The notes under the pieces: model-generated | Told to the model about the DNA's origin: nothing | The model's input: the letters and a program-made list of their open reading frames with translations, nothing else | Databases searched by the model: none | Position numbers and translations under genes: made by a program | In this document: piece after piece, positions 1-9,062 of the stretch | Position numbering within the stretch: the stretch's first letter is position 1 | Layout of the letters: each line of letters opens with the position of its first letter | Assembly (NCBI RefSeq): GCF_030295385.1 | Contig: NZ_AP027079.1 | Span: forward strand, 1,116,001-1,180,000 | From: Geothrix oryzae | GTDB lineage: Bacteria; Acidobacteriota; Holophagae; Holophagales; Holophagaceae | Direction of reading: 5' to 3' | DNA: 64,000 nucleotides

Positions 1-1761
1 CATCGGCGGGGCGACTCGGCGGGTCCGGGCCAGCAGGGGGTGCAGGGCGCGGATGCGGCCGGGCCCGGGCGGCCGGGGCCGCCACAGGCCCCGCGTGCGC
101 CACGCCGTCCAGGCCAGGGCGAGCAGCCCCACGCCCCAGGATAGCGCTGCCGGGGGCGCCTTCCAGCGCCATTCCCAGCCCTCGACGCGGCTCTGGATCC
201 AGGAGAACCCCGCCTGCTGGTCCTGGTCGGAAAATCGGACGATGTACCGGTCCCAGTGATAGGTCAGCGCGTCGAACCAGCGGGAGAGCGTCGAGAGGGC
301 TTGGCCGCCGGAGGTGGATCCCACCGCCGCCGGAGTGGGATCCGCGCGGTGCCACCGGCCCTGGTCCCAGTACTCCACCCAGCTGTGGGCCTGGTCCTGG
401 CTTACGCGGAAGTAGCCCCCTTCGGGAATCCAGGGGCCCAGCCGGTAGCCGTTCACCACGCGGGCAGGCACGCCGCGGGCCCGCAGCATCTGGGCCATGG
501 CCGAGGCGAAGTACTCGCAGTGCCCCGCCTGGGTGCGCTCCAGGAAATCCTCCAGAGGACGGGCGGCTTTGCCGGAGGGATTGTCGAGGGTGTAGCGGAA
601 ACCGCGCAGGGCCCGCTCCAGCACCCGGGCCAGCTCCGGCGCGGGGAGGATCCCCGGGGCCAGGCGCAGGCTCCAGCGGCGGACCACATCCTGCCCGGGA
701 CCGAGTTCGACGAGGTGCTCGAGCCTTCGGAGGGACAGCTGCGGTTCCGAAGGCTCCGCCGTTGCAGGGTTCCAGGCCACCTCCATCGGCATGGGACGAA
801 CCCGGGGGAACCGCCAGCGGAGGCTGCCGCCTTCGGCGCGCCGCAACGGCAGCCCTGCGGGCGACAAACCAGACAGGCCGTAGGGCAGGGCCAGGATGCC
901 GTGGGTGCTGGGGGTGAACAGGAATTCCGCCTGCAGGGCGCCGGGGCCGCGGCGGGGGACGAAGAAGGCATCGCTCGGGGTGAGCTTGGAGGGGGTCCAG
1001 TGGTCCCCCTCGAGGGACTCCAGCGCCACCCCGTGCAGAAGCTCCAATCCCTGCAGCCGAGATGGATCCGTGCCGGGGGGCGGGGCGATGCGCAGGACGA
1101 CTTCGGGATTGGGGGCGATGGGCCCGCCGCCGGCGAGGTCGAGCTGATCGCTGAGCCCGGCCTGGGCCAGGGCGGCCGTGGAGCCGAGGAAGGGGGGGCG
1201 GAATCCGGTATTCAGGCGGGGGAGCGACAGGAAGAAGCCTGCTCCCAGCAGCAGAGCGCCCGCGAGCCAGAGGGGGACCAGGCCGTAGGGTGGGCGCGAG
1301 AAGGCGCCTCGTCGGAGGCTGGAGGAGACTTCCCAGCTCTGCTGAAGCAGGGCGAGCGCCGCGGCGCCGAACCAGGCCAGGGCCCAGGCCAGAAACGACA
1401 GGCTGGTCGTGCTGACCGCCGCCGTCAGGAGGAGCAGGAACCCCATGAGCACCAGCTGGCGCCGGTGGGAGATCTCCCGGGGCAGGGCGAGCCGCAGGCC
1501 GGCCAGCAGGAAGAGGGTGTGGATGGCGACGGGGAAGACGCCGCGGCCCCGCGCGAGATCGGCCAGGAAGAAGACCAGGGCGCCCACTTCCAGCCAGCGC
1601 TGGTGCCGCCGGAGGTTCCAGCGGAGCAGCTCCACCAGCGCTGCCGCGATCAGGGGCAGCGCCATGCCCACCAGCTCGCCCAGATCATAGAGGCCTGTGG
1701 AAGCGGCGGCCCCCAGGGCCACCCACAGGGGCAGGTGGTCGATCCAGCGCGCCCCCCTCAC
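1..1761 (-). CDS. Transglutaminase-like membrane protein (TgpA/DUF3488 type), 3' end cut by window edge
   Basis: The visible 587 codons begin with several hydrophobic segments (roughly residues 8-190), followed by an extracytoplasmic region and a transglutaminase core. The catalytic triad is readable: Cys415 in GHCEYFAS, His459 in AHSWVEYW and Asp474 in RADPTPA. A further membrane segment (SWGVGLLALAWTAW) follows near residue 535. This order matches TgpA-like proteins, which are thought to act on cell-envelope substrates; the substrate here is unknown. The start is a GTG whose last two bases begin the anmK stop (GTGA overlap), so the two are probably co-transcribed and translationally coupled. 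The frame stays open through base 1, so the C-terminus is missing. Confidence 0.82.
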   Translation of the reverse strand, partial: MRGARWIDHLPLWVALGAAASTGLYDLGELVGMALPLIAAALVELLRWNLRRHQRWLEVGALVFFLADLARGRGVFPVAIHTLFLLAGLRLALPREISHRRQLVLMGFLLLLTAAVSTTSLSFLAWALAWFGAAALALLQQSWEVSSSLRRGAFSRPPYGLVPLWLAGALLLGAGFFLSLPRLNTGFRPPFLGSTAALAQAGLSDQLDLAGGGPIAPNPEVVLRIAPPPGTDPSRLQGLELLHGVALESLEGDHWTPSKLTPSDAFFVPRRGPGALQAEFLFTPSTHGILALPYGLSGLSPAGLPLRRAEGGSLRWRFPRVRPMPMEVAWNPATAEPSEPQLSLRRLEHLVELGPGQDVVRRWSLRLAPGILPAPELARVLERALRGFRYTLDNPSGKAARPLEDFLERTQAGHCEYFASAMAQMLRARGVPARVVNGYRLGPWIPEGGYFRVSQDQAHSWVEYWDQGRWHRADPTPAAVGSTSGGQALSTLSRWFDALTYHWDRYIVRFSDQDQQAGFSWIQSRVEGWEWRWKAPPAALSWGVGLLALAWTAWRTRGLWRPRPPGPGRIRALHPLLARTRRVAPPM

Positions 1762-2891
1762 GGCCAGACCCAGCTCCCAAGGACCGCAGGATGGCTGGCC
1801 CCGGTCACTTCCGGGAGGTTGCCGGGCACGCCCAGCGCGCTGGCGGCGCCCAGCAGGGCCCAGCTCACGGCCTCCCGCGCCCCGGAGGGGAAGGTCAGGT
1901 CATCTTCGAGCGGCAGCGGCAGGCGGGCGGCCAGTTCCGCTCGCAAACGCCGGTGCCGGGCCCCGCCGCCGCTCACCAGACCCCGCAAGGCGGGAGCCTG
2001 CGACCCCAGCCGGGCGAGCTCCTGGGCGACGGCCTGAGCTGTGAAGGCCGCCAGGGTGGCCAGGCGGTCGGCCAGGGGCAGGGCCTCCAGGGTTGCGGAT
2101 TCCGCCTCCAGCCAAGCCTCTCCGAAGACCTCCCGGCCGGTGGATTTGGGCAGGGCCTGCTGGAAGTAGGGATGCTGCAGCCACCGCGCCAGCAGGTCGG
2201 CGTGAACTCCGCCGGAGGCCGCGGCGCCCTCGGGATCAAAGGGCCGGCCCAGCCAACGACGGGCCGCGAGGTCCAGCAGCGACATGCCCGGGCCTGTGTC
2301 CCAGGCCTGGAGGCGCCGGCCGTCCCAGGCGGCGACATTGGCGATGCCGCCCAGGTTCAGGGCCAGCCAGGGCCCGGCCCCGCGCAGCCAGCGCTCCGGC
2401 AGGGGGACGAGGGGGGCTCCCTGCCCGCCCAGGGCCAGGTCGCGGCGGCGCAGGTCCCACACCACGGGACATCCCAGGGCCTCGGCCAGCACATAGGGAT
2501 CCGCCAGCTGGAGGCTCGCGCCCTCGGCAGGGTGATGCTGGACGGTCTGGCCATGGAGGCTCGCCAGGTCCGGCGAGAGGCCGAGGTCTGCGCAGAGGTC
2601 CGCGGCGGCGCGGGCATGGTGGTCACCCAAGCGGCGCTGGAGGATGCAGAGTCCGGCGGGGTCCAGGCGGTTCGAGGCGGCCTCGAGCACCTGGTTTTTC
2701 AGCGATTCCGGGTACGGCATCGCGTGGTGGCCCAGCAGGCGCAGGAAGGGATGTCCCTCCGGGAAGGCCGTCGGCTCCACCTCCACCAGAACGGCGTCCA
2801 CACCGTCGGCGCTGGTGCCGGACATGAGGCCCAGCACGCGCCAGGGGCGGTCCTCCGGGAGCGGGATGCGGGAACGCATGAGGGTGATCAT
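1758..2891 (-). CDS. anmK: Anhydro-N-acetylmuramic acid kinase
   Basis: The 377-residue protein begins MITLMRSRIPLPEDRPWRVLG and carries the family signature LGLMSGTSADGVDAVL (phosphate-binding loop) near the N-terminus. LHGQTVQHHP, LNLGGIANVA, DTGPGMSLLD and LVSGGGARHRRL follow in the expected order. AnmK phosphorylates and opens 1,6-anhydro-MurNAc recovered from peptidoglycan turnover, giving MurNAc-6-phosphate in the cytoplasm. Length agrees with E. coli AnmK (about 369 aa). The frame is open further upstream, but that extension is polar, lacks family features and would overlap the divergent neighbour, so the ATG at 2891 is preferred. Its stop overlaps the start of the transglutaminase-like gene. 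Confidence 0.93.
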   Translation of the reverse strand: MITLMRSRIPLPEDRPWRVLGLMSGTSADGVDAVLVEVEPTAFPEGHPFLRLLGHHAMPYPESLKNQVLEAASNRLDPAGLCILQRRLGDHHARAAADLCADLGLSPDLASLHGQTVQHHPAEGASLQLADPYVLAEALGCPVVWDLRRRDLALGGQGAPLVPLPERWLRGAGPWLALNLGGIANVAAWDGRRLQAWDTGPGMSLLDLAARRWLGRPFDPEGAAASGGVHADLLARWLQHPYFQQALPKSTGREVFGEAWLEAESATLEALPLADRLATLAAFTAQAVAQELARLGSQAPALRGLVSGGGARHRRLRAELAARLPLPLEDDLTFPSGAREAVSWALLGAASALGVPGNLPEVTGASHPAVLGSWVWP

Positions 2892-2946
2892 GCCAGCAAG
2901 TCGGGGTGCCGGATTCCGGATACCCTGGATGCCCTCGGGGGTTTCC

Positions 2947-3528
2947 ATGTCCTTCTGGCTCATTCTCATCATTGGCGTCGTGGTCTTCTTCGTCCTGCGC
3001 GGCAAGAAGGACCGTGCCGAGCAGCTCGGTGCCTCGCGGCGCGCCCTGCCGACAGCGCCGCTGGAGCCCCATGTCTTCCCCTGTCCCTACCCCAAGTGCC
3101 CCACCTGCGGCGCCACGGGGGACAAGATGAAGCAGGACTGGGACGGCCTGCGTGCCGTGAAGTGGACCTGCGGGTACTGTGGGGCCCAGGCGGGCGTGCA
3201 GACCCTCAAGGACGAGGAGCTCCCCCCTTCGGCCCGGCGACGCCTGGGCCTGGACGCGCCCATGCAGGGCTCCGTGCCCATGCAGCAGGGCGGCTATGGC
3301 CAGCCTGGCGGCGGCATGGGCGGCCTGCTCACGGGCATGATGATCGGCAGCATGATGGGCGGCGGCCACCAGCACCACGATCACCAGGATGGGGGTGATG
3401 GCTGGGGTGGCGGGTCCTCCGACAGTTCCTCCAGCGACTGGGGTGAGTCGGGTTCCAGCGATGGCGGTGATTCCGGTGGCGACTGGGGCGGGGGAGATTC
3501 CGGCGGGGACTCCGGCGGAGACTGGTAG
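2947..3528 (+). CDS. Membrane-anchored zinc-ribbon protein with Gly/Ser/Asp-rich tail
   Basis: The 193-residue protein starts with one membrane helix (MSFWLILIIGVVVFFVL) followed by basic residues, suggesting a cytoplasmic-facing body. Four cysteines in two pairs (CPTCG and CGYCG, about 25 residues apart) form a plausible zinc ribbon. The middle is Met/Gly rich (GGLLTGMMIGSMMGGG), followed by a His cluster (HQHHDHQ). The last 50 residues are almost entirely Gly, Ser, Asp and Trp in GDWGGGDSGGD-like repeats. I do not recognise a named family. It is divergent from anmK with about 55 bp between starts, so both promoters must lie in or near that gap. The His- and Asp-rich tail could bind metal, but this is inference. 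Confidence 0.75.
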   Translation: MSFWLILIIGVVVFFVLRGKKDRAEQLGASRRALPTAPLEPHVFPCPYPKCPTCGATGDKMKQDWDGLRAVKWTCGYCGAQAGVQTLKDEELPPSARRRLGLDAPMQGSVPMQQGGYGQPGGGMGGLLTGMMIGSMMGGGHQHHDHQDGGDGWGGGSSDSSSSDWGESGSSDGGDSGGDWGGGDSGGDSGGDW

Positions 3529-3726
3529 GCGCGCTTGGACTTCGGACGGCCCTCGATGGCATCTTGAGCCAGGACTGGAAGTTGGCCAAGCTCAATAATT
3601 GGAGATGATTTCATCGCCAATGAAGCGATGGGAAATTCCCATTGATTCAGCGATGAGAATGCCCATGATGGGACCACTTTCCTACGGACTGTGGCCATCC
3701 GAAGGTGGCCCTTTTGCGGAGCCGCC
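3529..3726 (+). promoter_or_regulatory. Leader of the TonB-dependent receptor gene with alternating inverted repeats
   Basis: This 198-bp gap is less GC-rich than its surroundings. It contains a perfect 15-bp palindrome ATGGGAAATTCCCAT at 3628-3642 and a second inverted repeat, CCCATGATGGG, at 3662-3672. The four arms (ATGGG, CCCAT, CCCAT, ATGGG) can pair in alternative ways. A weaker dyad, GGCCATCCGAAGGTGGCC followed by CTTTT, lies at about 3692-3714 just before the start. These could be an operator, an attenuator or both. I see no known riboswitch consensus. Confidence 0.4.
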
Positions 3727-6474
3727 ATGACCGGCCTGCGCTTGCGCTATCTGTCCTTGCTCCTTGCCTCCGGGGCCGTGCTGACGGCTCAGACGACCGG
3801 AGCGCTTCAGGGTCGGGTGCTGGATCCCAAGGGACGGCCCGTGGCCGGGGCGCGGGTGGCCATCGGCGGCCAGGCCCTCCAGGGCGGGCGGACGACGGTG
3901 ACGGACGAATCCGGCGCCTATCGGTTCGGCCTGCTGCCGCCGGGTCCCTGCACGCTTACGGCGACGAAGGAGGGTTTGAACACGGCGAAGGCCCAACTCC
4001 AGGTCGGACTCGACCGCACCTCCACGGTGGACCTGGTTATGAACGCCGTCGCCAGCGCCACCGTCGAAGTGCTCGAAACGAACACCTCTGTCGACCTGAA
4101 GGCCACGACCGTCGGTTCCAACTACACGGCCGAGGCGATTTCAAAGCTCAATGTCTCCAGAGATTTCGCGAACATCGCCCTGCTGGCCCCCGGCGTGAGC
4201 CAGGACAATGCCGGGTTCAAGGTCTATGGCTCCACCGGGGCGGAAAATAGCTTCGTCGTGGATGGCATCAATGCCACGGATGTGGAGTTCGGCACCAAGG
4301 GCAAGAAGGTGCCCATGGAATTCATCCAGGAATTCCAGGTGAAGACGGGCGGATACGAGGCCGAGTACGGCAAGGCCATGGGCGGCATCATCAATGTCAT
4401 CACCAAGTCCGGGGGCAACGAGTTCACCGGCGATGTGTTCGTCTATTCCGAAGGCGCCATCCTCAAGACGGGCAACAAGCACCAGAACGACGGAAACCTG
4501 TCCAAGCCGCTGCTGATCGAGGACAAGACGCTTGAGCTGGGCTTCGATGTGGGCGGGGCCATCATCAAGGACCGGCTCTGGTTCTTCGTCGCCTATGACC
4601 GGCGAAAAGAGAACCAGACCTACGGCATCCGCCTGGGGCCCGAGGCGGGCCAGCACGCTCCGCAGGACTCCACCCGCGATCTCTTCGCAGGCAAGCTCAC
4701 ATGGCGTTTCTCGGAGAGCCAGAGCCTCATCGCCTCCATCGTCGGCGACCCGGAGACCATCACGGGCGCCGTGAAATCTCCCCAGGGCGGCATCGGCACC
4801 TGGGATGGCCAGAACAAGGTGGGCGGCACGGACCTGAGCCTGCGCTACGAGGTCACCGGCGAGCGGTGGTTCGGTCAGCTCCAGGTGAGCCGCCACCAGC
4901 AATCCAGCTCGATCCTGCCCGGCGTGGGCGGCAACCAGATCCAGCTGGTGGACCAGGCGGGCGGGGGCGCCCAGAGCGGCGGTTTCGGCCGCTGGGACGA
5001 CAAGAAGTTCACGCGGGACAACATCACCGGATCCATCACGGGCTTCCTGGGCTCCCACGAGCTGAAGGCCGGATTCGACCTGCAGTCCGACTCGGCGGAC
5101 ATCCGCCGGAGCTTCACGGGCGGTCAGCTGGTGACCCTCCTGGCGGATGACGGCCTGGGCACCGCCACCTCGAAGGTGTACTCGCACTACTGGTGGACCA
5201 CCGCCGCCGGCCAGGTTTCACCGACCTTCGACGCGCCCAGCATCGTCTTCGCCTCCAAGCCCAAGCACGACAGCCAGTCCTTCTTCATCCAGGACAAGTG
5301 GTCGGCCCTGCCGTCCCTGACGGTGAACCTGGGGGCCCGCATCGACCAGACGGACATCAAGGACCAGTTCGGCGCCAAGGTCATCTCGCTGAAGGACGAG
5401 TGGGCGCCCCGCCTGGGCGTGATCTGGGACTTCCGCGGCAAGGGGCAGGACAAGGTCTATGCGAGCTTCTCCCGCTACTTCGAGCAGGTTCCCCTGGATC
5501 TGGTGATCCGCTCCTTCAGTGTCGAGCGGAACCCCACGACCTACAACTTCAGCCCCACCGCCTACGCGTCCGATCCCGCGGCCGAGGCGCTCATTGGCTC
5601 ATCCGCCTCCATCGTGGGGTCCTATGTCGAGCCCGTGGACAGCAACCTCAAGGGGTCGTACACGGATGAGATCATCCTCGGCGCGGAAACCACCTTCCGG
5701 GACCGCTATATCTTCGGCGCCAAGTTCATCCGCCGCTACCTGGGCCGCGCCATCGAGGATGGCCTGGATGTGAACTCCCCCCTCGGCGACTACTTCATCA
5801 TGAACCCCGGCGTCAGCTCCCCGGCAGGCGTCACCTATCCGAAGGCCGTGCGGGACTACAAGGGACTGGAGCTTTCCGCCCAGCGGAAGTTCGCCAACCA
5901 CCACAGCTGGCAGCTCAGCTACCTCTGGAGCCGCCTCGAGGGCAACTACGAGGGGGCCTACCAGGGCATCGGCGGAGCGGATGGCACGGGCCAGCTGGAT
6001 CCCAACATCAACAGCGCCTTCGACCTTCCGGAATTCATCGTGAACAGCTACGGAAAGCTGAGTGGCGACCGCACCCACCAGGTGAAGGCCAACGGCGCCT
6101 ACGAGTGGGATTCCGGGCTCACCCTCGGCCTCTCCTTCACCTACCAGACGGGCACGCCCATCAGCCGCCTGGGCTACCACGACGGCTATGGGCGCTATGA
6201 GCTGTTCCTGGTGGAGCGCGGCACCGAGGGGCGCTCGCCTGACACCGCGCGGCTCGATGTGAACCTGGCCTACACCTTGAAGCTGGCCAACAAACACCGC
6301 CTCCGGTTCGTGGTGGAGGCGACCAACCTGCTGGATTCGCAGACGGCCACGGTCATCGATCAGCGCTACAACTTCGCCCAGGCCGATGTGGGCCAGTCCA
6401 ACCCGAACTACCGGAACCCCTTCTCCTTCCAGGCGCCGCGGTCGATCCGCCTGGGCATCCGCTACAGCTTCTGA
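3727..6474 (+). CDS. TonB-dependent receptor with N-terminal carboxypeptidase-regulatory-like domain (Oar type)
   Basis: The 915-residue protein starts MTGLRLRYLSLLLASGAVLTAQ, a Sec signal peptide. An Ig-like CarboxypepD_reg domain follows (about residues 22-105, GRVLDPKGRPVAGARV). The plug domain is next (about 115-240, with FVVDGINATDVEF and EYGKAMGGIINVITKSGGNEF), then a long beta-barrel ending in RLGIRYSF with a terminal Phe, as expected for an outer-membrane protein. Such receptors use proton-motive energy from TonB-ExbBD to import large substrates. The ligand cannot be told from sequence. An in-frame ATG 12 codons earlier gives a poorer signal peptide, so 3727 was chosen. It stands alone; the nearest TonB-like gene in the window is the fusion near 54-55 kb. 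Confidence 0.9.
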   Translation: MTGLRLRYLSLLLASGAVLTAQTTGALQGRVLDPKGRPVAGARVAIGGQALQGGRTTVTDESGAYRFGLLPPGPCTLTATKEGLNTAKAQLQVGLDRTSTVDLVMNAVASATVEVLETNTSVDLKATTVGSNYTAEAISKLNVSRDFANIALLAPGVSQDNAGFKVYGSTGAENSFVVDGINATDVEFGTKGKKVPMEFIQEFQVKTGGYEAEYGKAMGGIINVITKSGGNEFTGDVFVYSEGAILKTGNKHQNDGNLSKPLLIEDKTLELGFDVGGAIIKDRLWFFVAYDRRKENQTYGIRLGPEAGQHAPQDSTRDLFAGKLTWRFSESQSLIASIVGDPETITGAVKSPQGGIGTWDGQNKVGGTDLSLRYEVTGERWFGQLQVSRHQQSSSILPGVGGNQIQLVDQAGGGAQSGGFGRWDDKKFTRDNITGSITGFLGSHELKAGFDLQSDSADIRRSFTGGQLVTLLADDGLGTATSKVYSHYWWTTAAGQVSPTFDAPSIVFASKPKHDSQSFFIQDKWSALPSLTVNLGARIDQTDIKDQFGAKVISLKDEWAPRLGVIWDFRGKGQDKVYASFSRYFEQVPLDLVIRSFSVERNPTTYNFSPTAYASDPAAEALIGSSASIVGSYVEPVDSNLKGSYTDEIILGAETTFRDRYIFGAKFIRRYLGRAIEDGLDVNSPLGDYFIMNPGVSSPAGVTYPKAVRDYKGLELSAQRKFANHHSWQLSYLWSRLEGNYEGAYQGIGGADGTGQLDPNINSAFDLPEFIVNSYGKLSGDRTHQVKANGAYEWDSGLTLGLSFTYQTGTPISRLGYHDGYGRYELFLVERGTEGRSPDTARLDVNLAYTLKLANKHRLRFVVEATNLLDSQTATVIDQRYNFAQADVGQSNPNYRNPFSFQAPRSIRLGIRYSF

Positions 6475-6479
6475 GCGCG

Positions 6480-6764
6480 CTAAAGCACCTTCGGCACCAC
6501 GAACTGCCCATGGTCCTGGTCGGGCGCATTCGCCAGGGCCTGGGCCTGGGTGAAGGTCTCGCGCGGCTCGTCCCCCCGGCGGGGCAGGGGATGGTCCAGG
6601 CCGGCGAGCATGGGCTCCACCTGGTCGAGGGGGAGTTCGTCCAGGCTGGCCGCATGGGTGAGCATCCGGGCCATGGCCGTGCGCATGGGTTCGACCTCTT
6701 CCTCCTGCAGGCTCAGGTGGGCCAAGGCGGCGCAGCGCAGGACATCCTCGCGGGTGACTTCCAT
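6480..6764 (-). CDS. gatC: Asp-tRNA(Asn)/Glu-tRNA(Gln) amidotransferase subunit C
   Basis: The 94-residue protein has the GatC pattern: an N-terminal helical part with VLRCAALAHLSLQEEEVEPMR, a central LDELPLDQVEPM, and a C-terminal LANAPDQDHGQFVVPKVL that closely matches the family (NAPE..G.F.VPKV). GatC is the linker that stabilises GatA-GatB in making Gln-tRNA(Gln) or Asn-tRNA(Asn) by transamidation. Its ATG lies one base after the tsaD stop, so it is the second gene of a tsaD-gatC transcript. gatA and gatB are not in the window. Confidence 0.9.
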   Translation of the reverse strand: MEVTREDVLRCAALAHLSLQEEEVEPMRTAMARMLTHAASLDELPLDQVEPMLAGLDHPLPRRGDEPRETFTQAQALANAPDQDHGQFVVPKVL

Positions 6765-6765
6765 C

Positions 6766-7788
6766 TCAGGCTCCCAGTTTCAGGTCGGCGTCGGCGTTCT
6801 GGATCCAGGGGTCGCCCTCGGGCGTCAGCAGCGCTCCGGCGGCGGCGATCATGGCCCCGTTGTCGGTGCACAAGCGCGGCTCGGGGATGGCGAGCCTCAG
6901 GCCCGCGCGTGCGGCCAGGCGGGCGGCTTCACTCCGCAGCCGTGAATTGCAGGCCACGCCGCCGCTGATCACCAGGCTCCGGGCGCTGTGTTCCTGAGCC
7001 AGCGCCGGAAGGGGCTTCAACAGCCAGGTCGAGATGGCCTCCTGAAGGCTGCGGCAGAGGCCCTGCACCTCAGGATCGGCGGCCCCGGCCTCGGCCAGGC
7101 GGGGGTTGCGCTCCACCCGCAGCTTCACACCGGTCTTCAGTCCCGAGAAGCTCCAGGAGGCCTTGCCATCGCGGAACTTCGGCGGCGTGAAGGGTTCGGC
7201 CGTGCGGGGTGCGGCCTGGGCGCAGGCATCCACCACCGGGCCGCCCGGATAGCCCAGGTTCAGCATGCGGGCGGTCTTGTCGAAGGCCTCGCCGGCGGCG
7301 TCATCCCGGGTCTTCTGGAGCAGCTGGAGCGAGGTCCAGTCCTTCGCCAGGTAGAGGTGCGTGTGGCCGCCGGAGACCAGCAGCACCAGCGCGGGGAAGG
7401 GCAGGTCCGGGGCCGCGAAGCGGGCGGCGTTCAGGTGCCCCAGCAGGTGATGGACGCCCACCCATGGGAGGCCGTGACGCCAGGCCGCGGCCTTGCTGGC
7501 GCTGAAGGTGGCCAGGAGGCTGCCCACGAGGCCCGGTCCCCGGGTGACGGCGATGCGGTCCAGACCGGTCAGGCCGACCCCCGCCTGCGCCAGGGCCGCG
7601 GCCATCACGGCGCGCACCTGCAGCAGGTGTTCCCGCGCCGCCAGCTCCGGCACCACGCCGCCGAAGGGGCCGTGGATGGCATCCTGGCTCTCGCGCACCA
7701 GGGACCGGAGGACGGGGCCTGCGGCCGTTTCTTCCACCACGGCGGCGGAGCAGTCGTCGCACGAGGATTCCAGGCCCAGGATCAGCAT
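6766..7788 (-). CDS. tsaD: tRNA N6-threonylcarbamoyladenosine transferase TsaD
   Basis: The 340-residue protein starts MLILGLESSCDDCSAAVVEE, the canonical TsaD N-terminus. The metal-binding HxxxH is seen as VHHLLGHLNAA, followed by LLVSGGHTHLY, LNLGYPGGPVVD, WSFSGLKTGVKL and VISGGVACNSRLR. It transfers the threonylcarbamoyl group to A37 of ANN-decoding tRNAs together with TsaB/TsaE. The frame extends seven codons upstream, but the family N-terminus and the divergent neighbour at 7824 favour the ATG at 7788. It leads a two-gene unit with gatC, tying together two tRNA functions. Confidence 0.94.
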   Translation of the reverse strand: MLILGLESSCDDCSAAVVEETAAGPVLRSLVRESQDAIHGPFGGVVPELAAREHLLQVRAVMAAALAQAGVGLTGLDRIAVTRGPGLVGSLLATFSASKAAAWRHGLPWVGVHHLLGHLNAARFAAPDLPFPALVLLVSGGHTHLYLAKDWTSLQLLQKTRDDAAGEAFDKTARMLNLGYPGGPVVDACAQAAPRTAEPFTPPKFRDGKASWSFSGLKTGVKLRVERNPRLAEAGAADPEVQGLCRSLQEAISTWLLKPLPALAQEHSARSLVISGGVACNSRLRSEAARLAARAGLRLAIPEPRLCTDNGAMIAAAGALLTPEGDPWIQNADADLKLGA

Positions 7789-7823
7789 CGGGATAGTGTA
7801 ACTTGGCAAGCTGGAGTCCCCTC

Positions 7824-9062
7824 ATGCGCGGTCCGATGCTGCTGTTGCTGCTCACGCCTGCCGTGCTGCTGGCCCAGCGTCCACAGGTGGCCCCCGCTGA
7901 GGCCTTCGACCGCGAGTTGAAGCGGAACCGGTTCGGCACCTGGCTGGTGCTGGAGGACGAGGGCGCCGCCTGGGGCGGGGTCATGCGGTCGGCCCTGGAC
8001 GAGGAACCGATGGTGCTCCTGAACCTTCCCTTGAAGGTGGTCGCCGGGGGCAAGAAGGCCGATGCCCTGGCGGCGACCCTCCGCGACCGCTTCGGATGGT
8101 CCAGGGGCGCCCACTGGGCCCTGGTGGATGGAAAGGGCCGGGTGCAGGCAGAAGGGGCGGAAGTTCCGACGGGCGCGGCCCTGGGCCGGGCCGTAGACCA
8201 GGCAGGGCTTCCCTCGCGCACCCAGGAACTGGAGGCTTTCCTCCGGCAGAGTCCGGACCGCCTGGATGCGCGGGCGGCCTTGATCCAGGTTCACCTCGCC
8301 GTGGCCAGCCGCAGGACCTGGAAGGCTCTGGGCTCCGCCGAGCCGAAGCCCGCAGAGGCGTCGGGCCCGGTGCCTGTGAAGCCGCTCGGGCCCGAGGCGG
8401 ACCTGGCCATCTGGGGCGCCGCCGCGCATCAGCTGGACGCCCTCCTTCGGGAGACGGACGGGGCCCCCCTGGGGGGCGCACAGGGATTCGTGTTCAGCAA
8501 CGGGATCAGGAGATCCGCGGCAGAGCATTCTCCCTCCGTGGTGGCCGTACTAAACCGTCACCGGGGTGCTCTGGAGGAAAAACTACGACGGCAGCCCGAG
8601 GATTCGGAAGCCTGGCAGCTCTGGACGGTGGCCTCACAGAAGTGCGGTGGGTGGCCCCTCCAGCCCCTTCTGGCGACCATGACGCCCCTGCCGGGGGCCT
8701 CGGCTGGGCAGTGGCCGCCCTGGAGCGTCCTCGAGGAATATTTGAAGGACGCCAAGTCCCGCGGCGAATGGGCGACGATCCGGGAGGTCCTGGAACCCCG
8801 CTGGGCCGAGCTCCGGGAGGCCCTGTTGGATGACCGTCGGAGTGCCGGAGGGGACGCCTTCCCCTGGAACTGGATCCTCGGCCCCCTGGTGGAGGCGCAG
8901 ATCGCGCAGGGCGACACCGGGGCCGCCGATCAGGTGCTGAACGAGGCGGCCGAGGTGATCAGCTGGCCCGGCCTGCCGGCCAAGGCCCGGGACCTCGCCA
9001 CCCGCTTGAACCGGCCTGATCTTGCCACCCGCTGGGGCGCCCTGACGCCGAAGAGCCGATGA
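7824..9062 (+). CDS. Exported protein of unknown function
   Basis: The 412-residue protein begins MRGPMLLLLLTPAVLLAQ, a signal peptide with a likely cleavage after the Ala-Gln region. The next ~110 residues (FGTWLVLEDEG... MVLLNLPLKVVAGG... GAHWALVDGKGRV) recall a thioredoxin-like sandwich without a CxxC motif. The remainder is Leu/Ala-rich and helical, with possible tetratricopeptide-like hairpins. I do not recognise a family. Its stop overlaps the priA start (ATGA), so they are probably co-transcribed and coupled. It is divergent from tsaD, with only about 35 bp between starts. Confidence 0.7.
   Translation: MRGPMLLLLLTPAVLLAQRPQVAPAEAFDRELKRNRFGTWLVLEDEGAAWGGVMRSALDEEPMVLLNLPLKVVAGGKKADALAATLRDRFGWSRGAHWALVDGKGRVQAEGAEVPTGAALGRAVDQAGLPSRTQELEAFLRQSPDRLDARAALIQVHLAVASRRTWKALGSAEPKPAEASGPVPVKPLGPEADLAIWGAAAHQLDALLRETDGAPLGGAQGFVFSNGIRRSAAEHSPSVVAVLNRHRGALEEKLRRQPEDSEAWQLWTVASQKCGGWPLQPLLATMTPLPGASAGQWPPWSVLEEYLKDAKSRGEWATIREVLEPRWAELREALLDDRRSAGGDAFPWNWILGPLVEAQIAQGDTGAADQVLNEAAEVISWPGLPAKARDLATRLNRPDLATRWGALTPKSR

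Noticed and set aside
256-2037. Long plus-strand open frame of 593 codons
   Set aside because: It is antisense to the transglutaminase-like gene and anmK, both of which show catalytic motifs on the minus strand. Its Gly/Gln/Arg-rich composition is typical of a shadow frame in GC-rich DNA.
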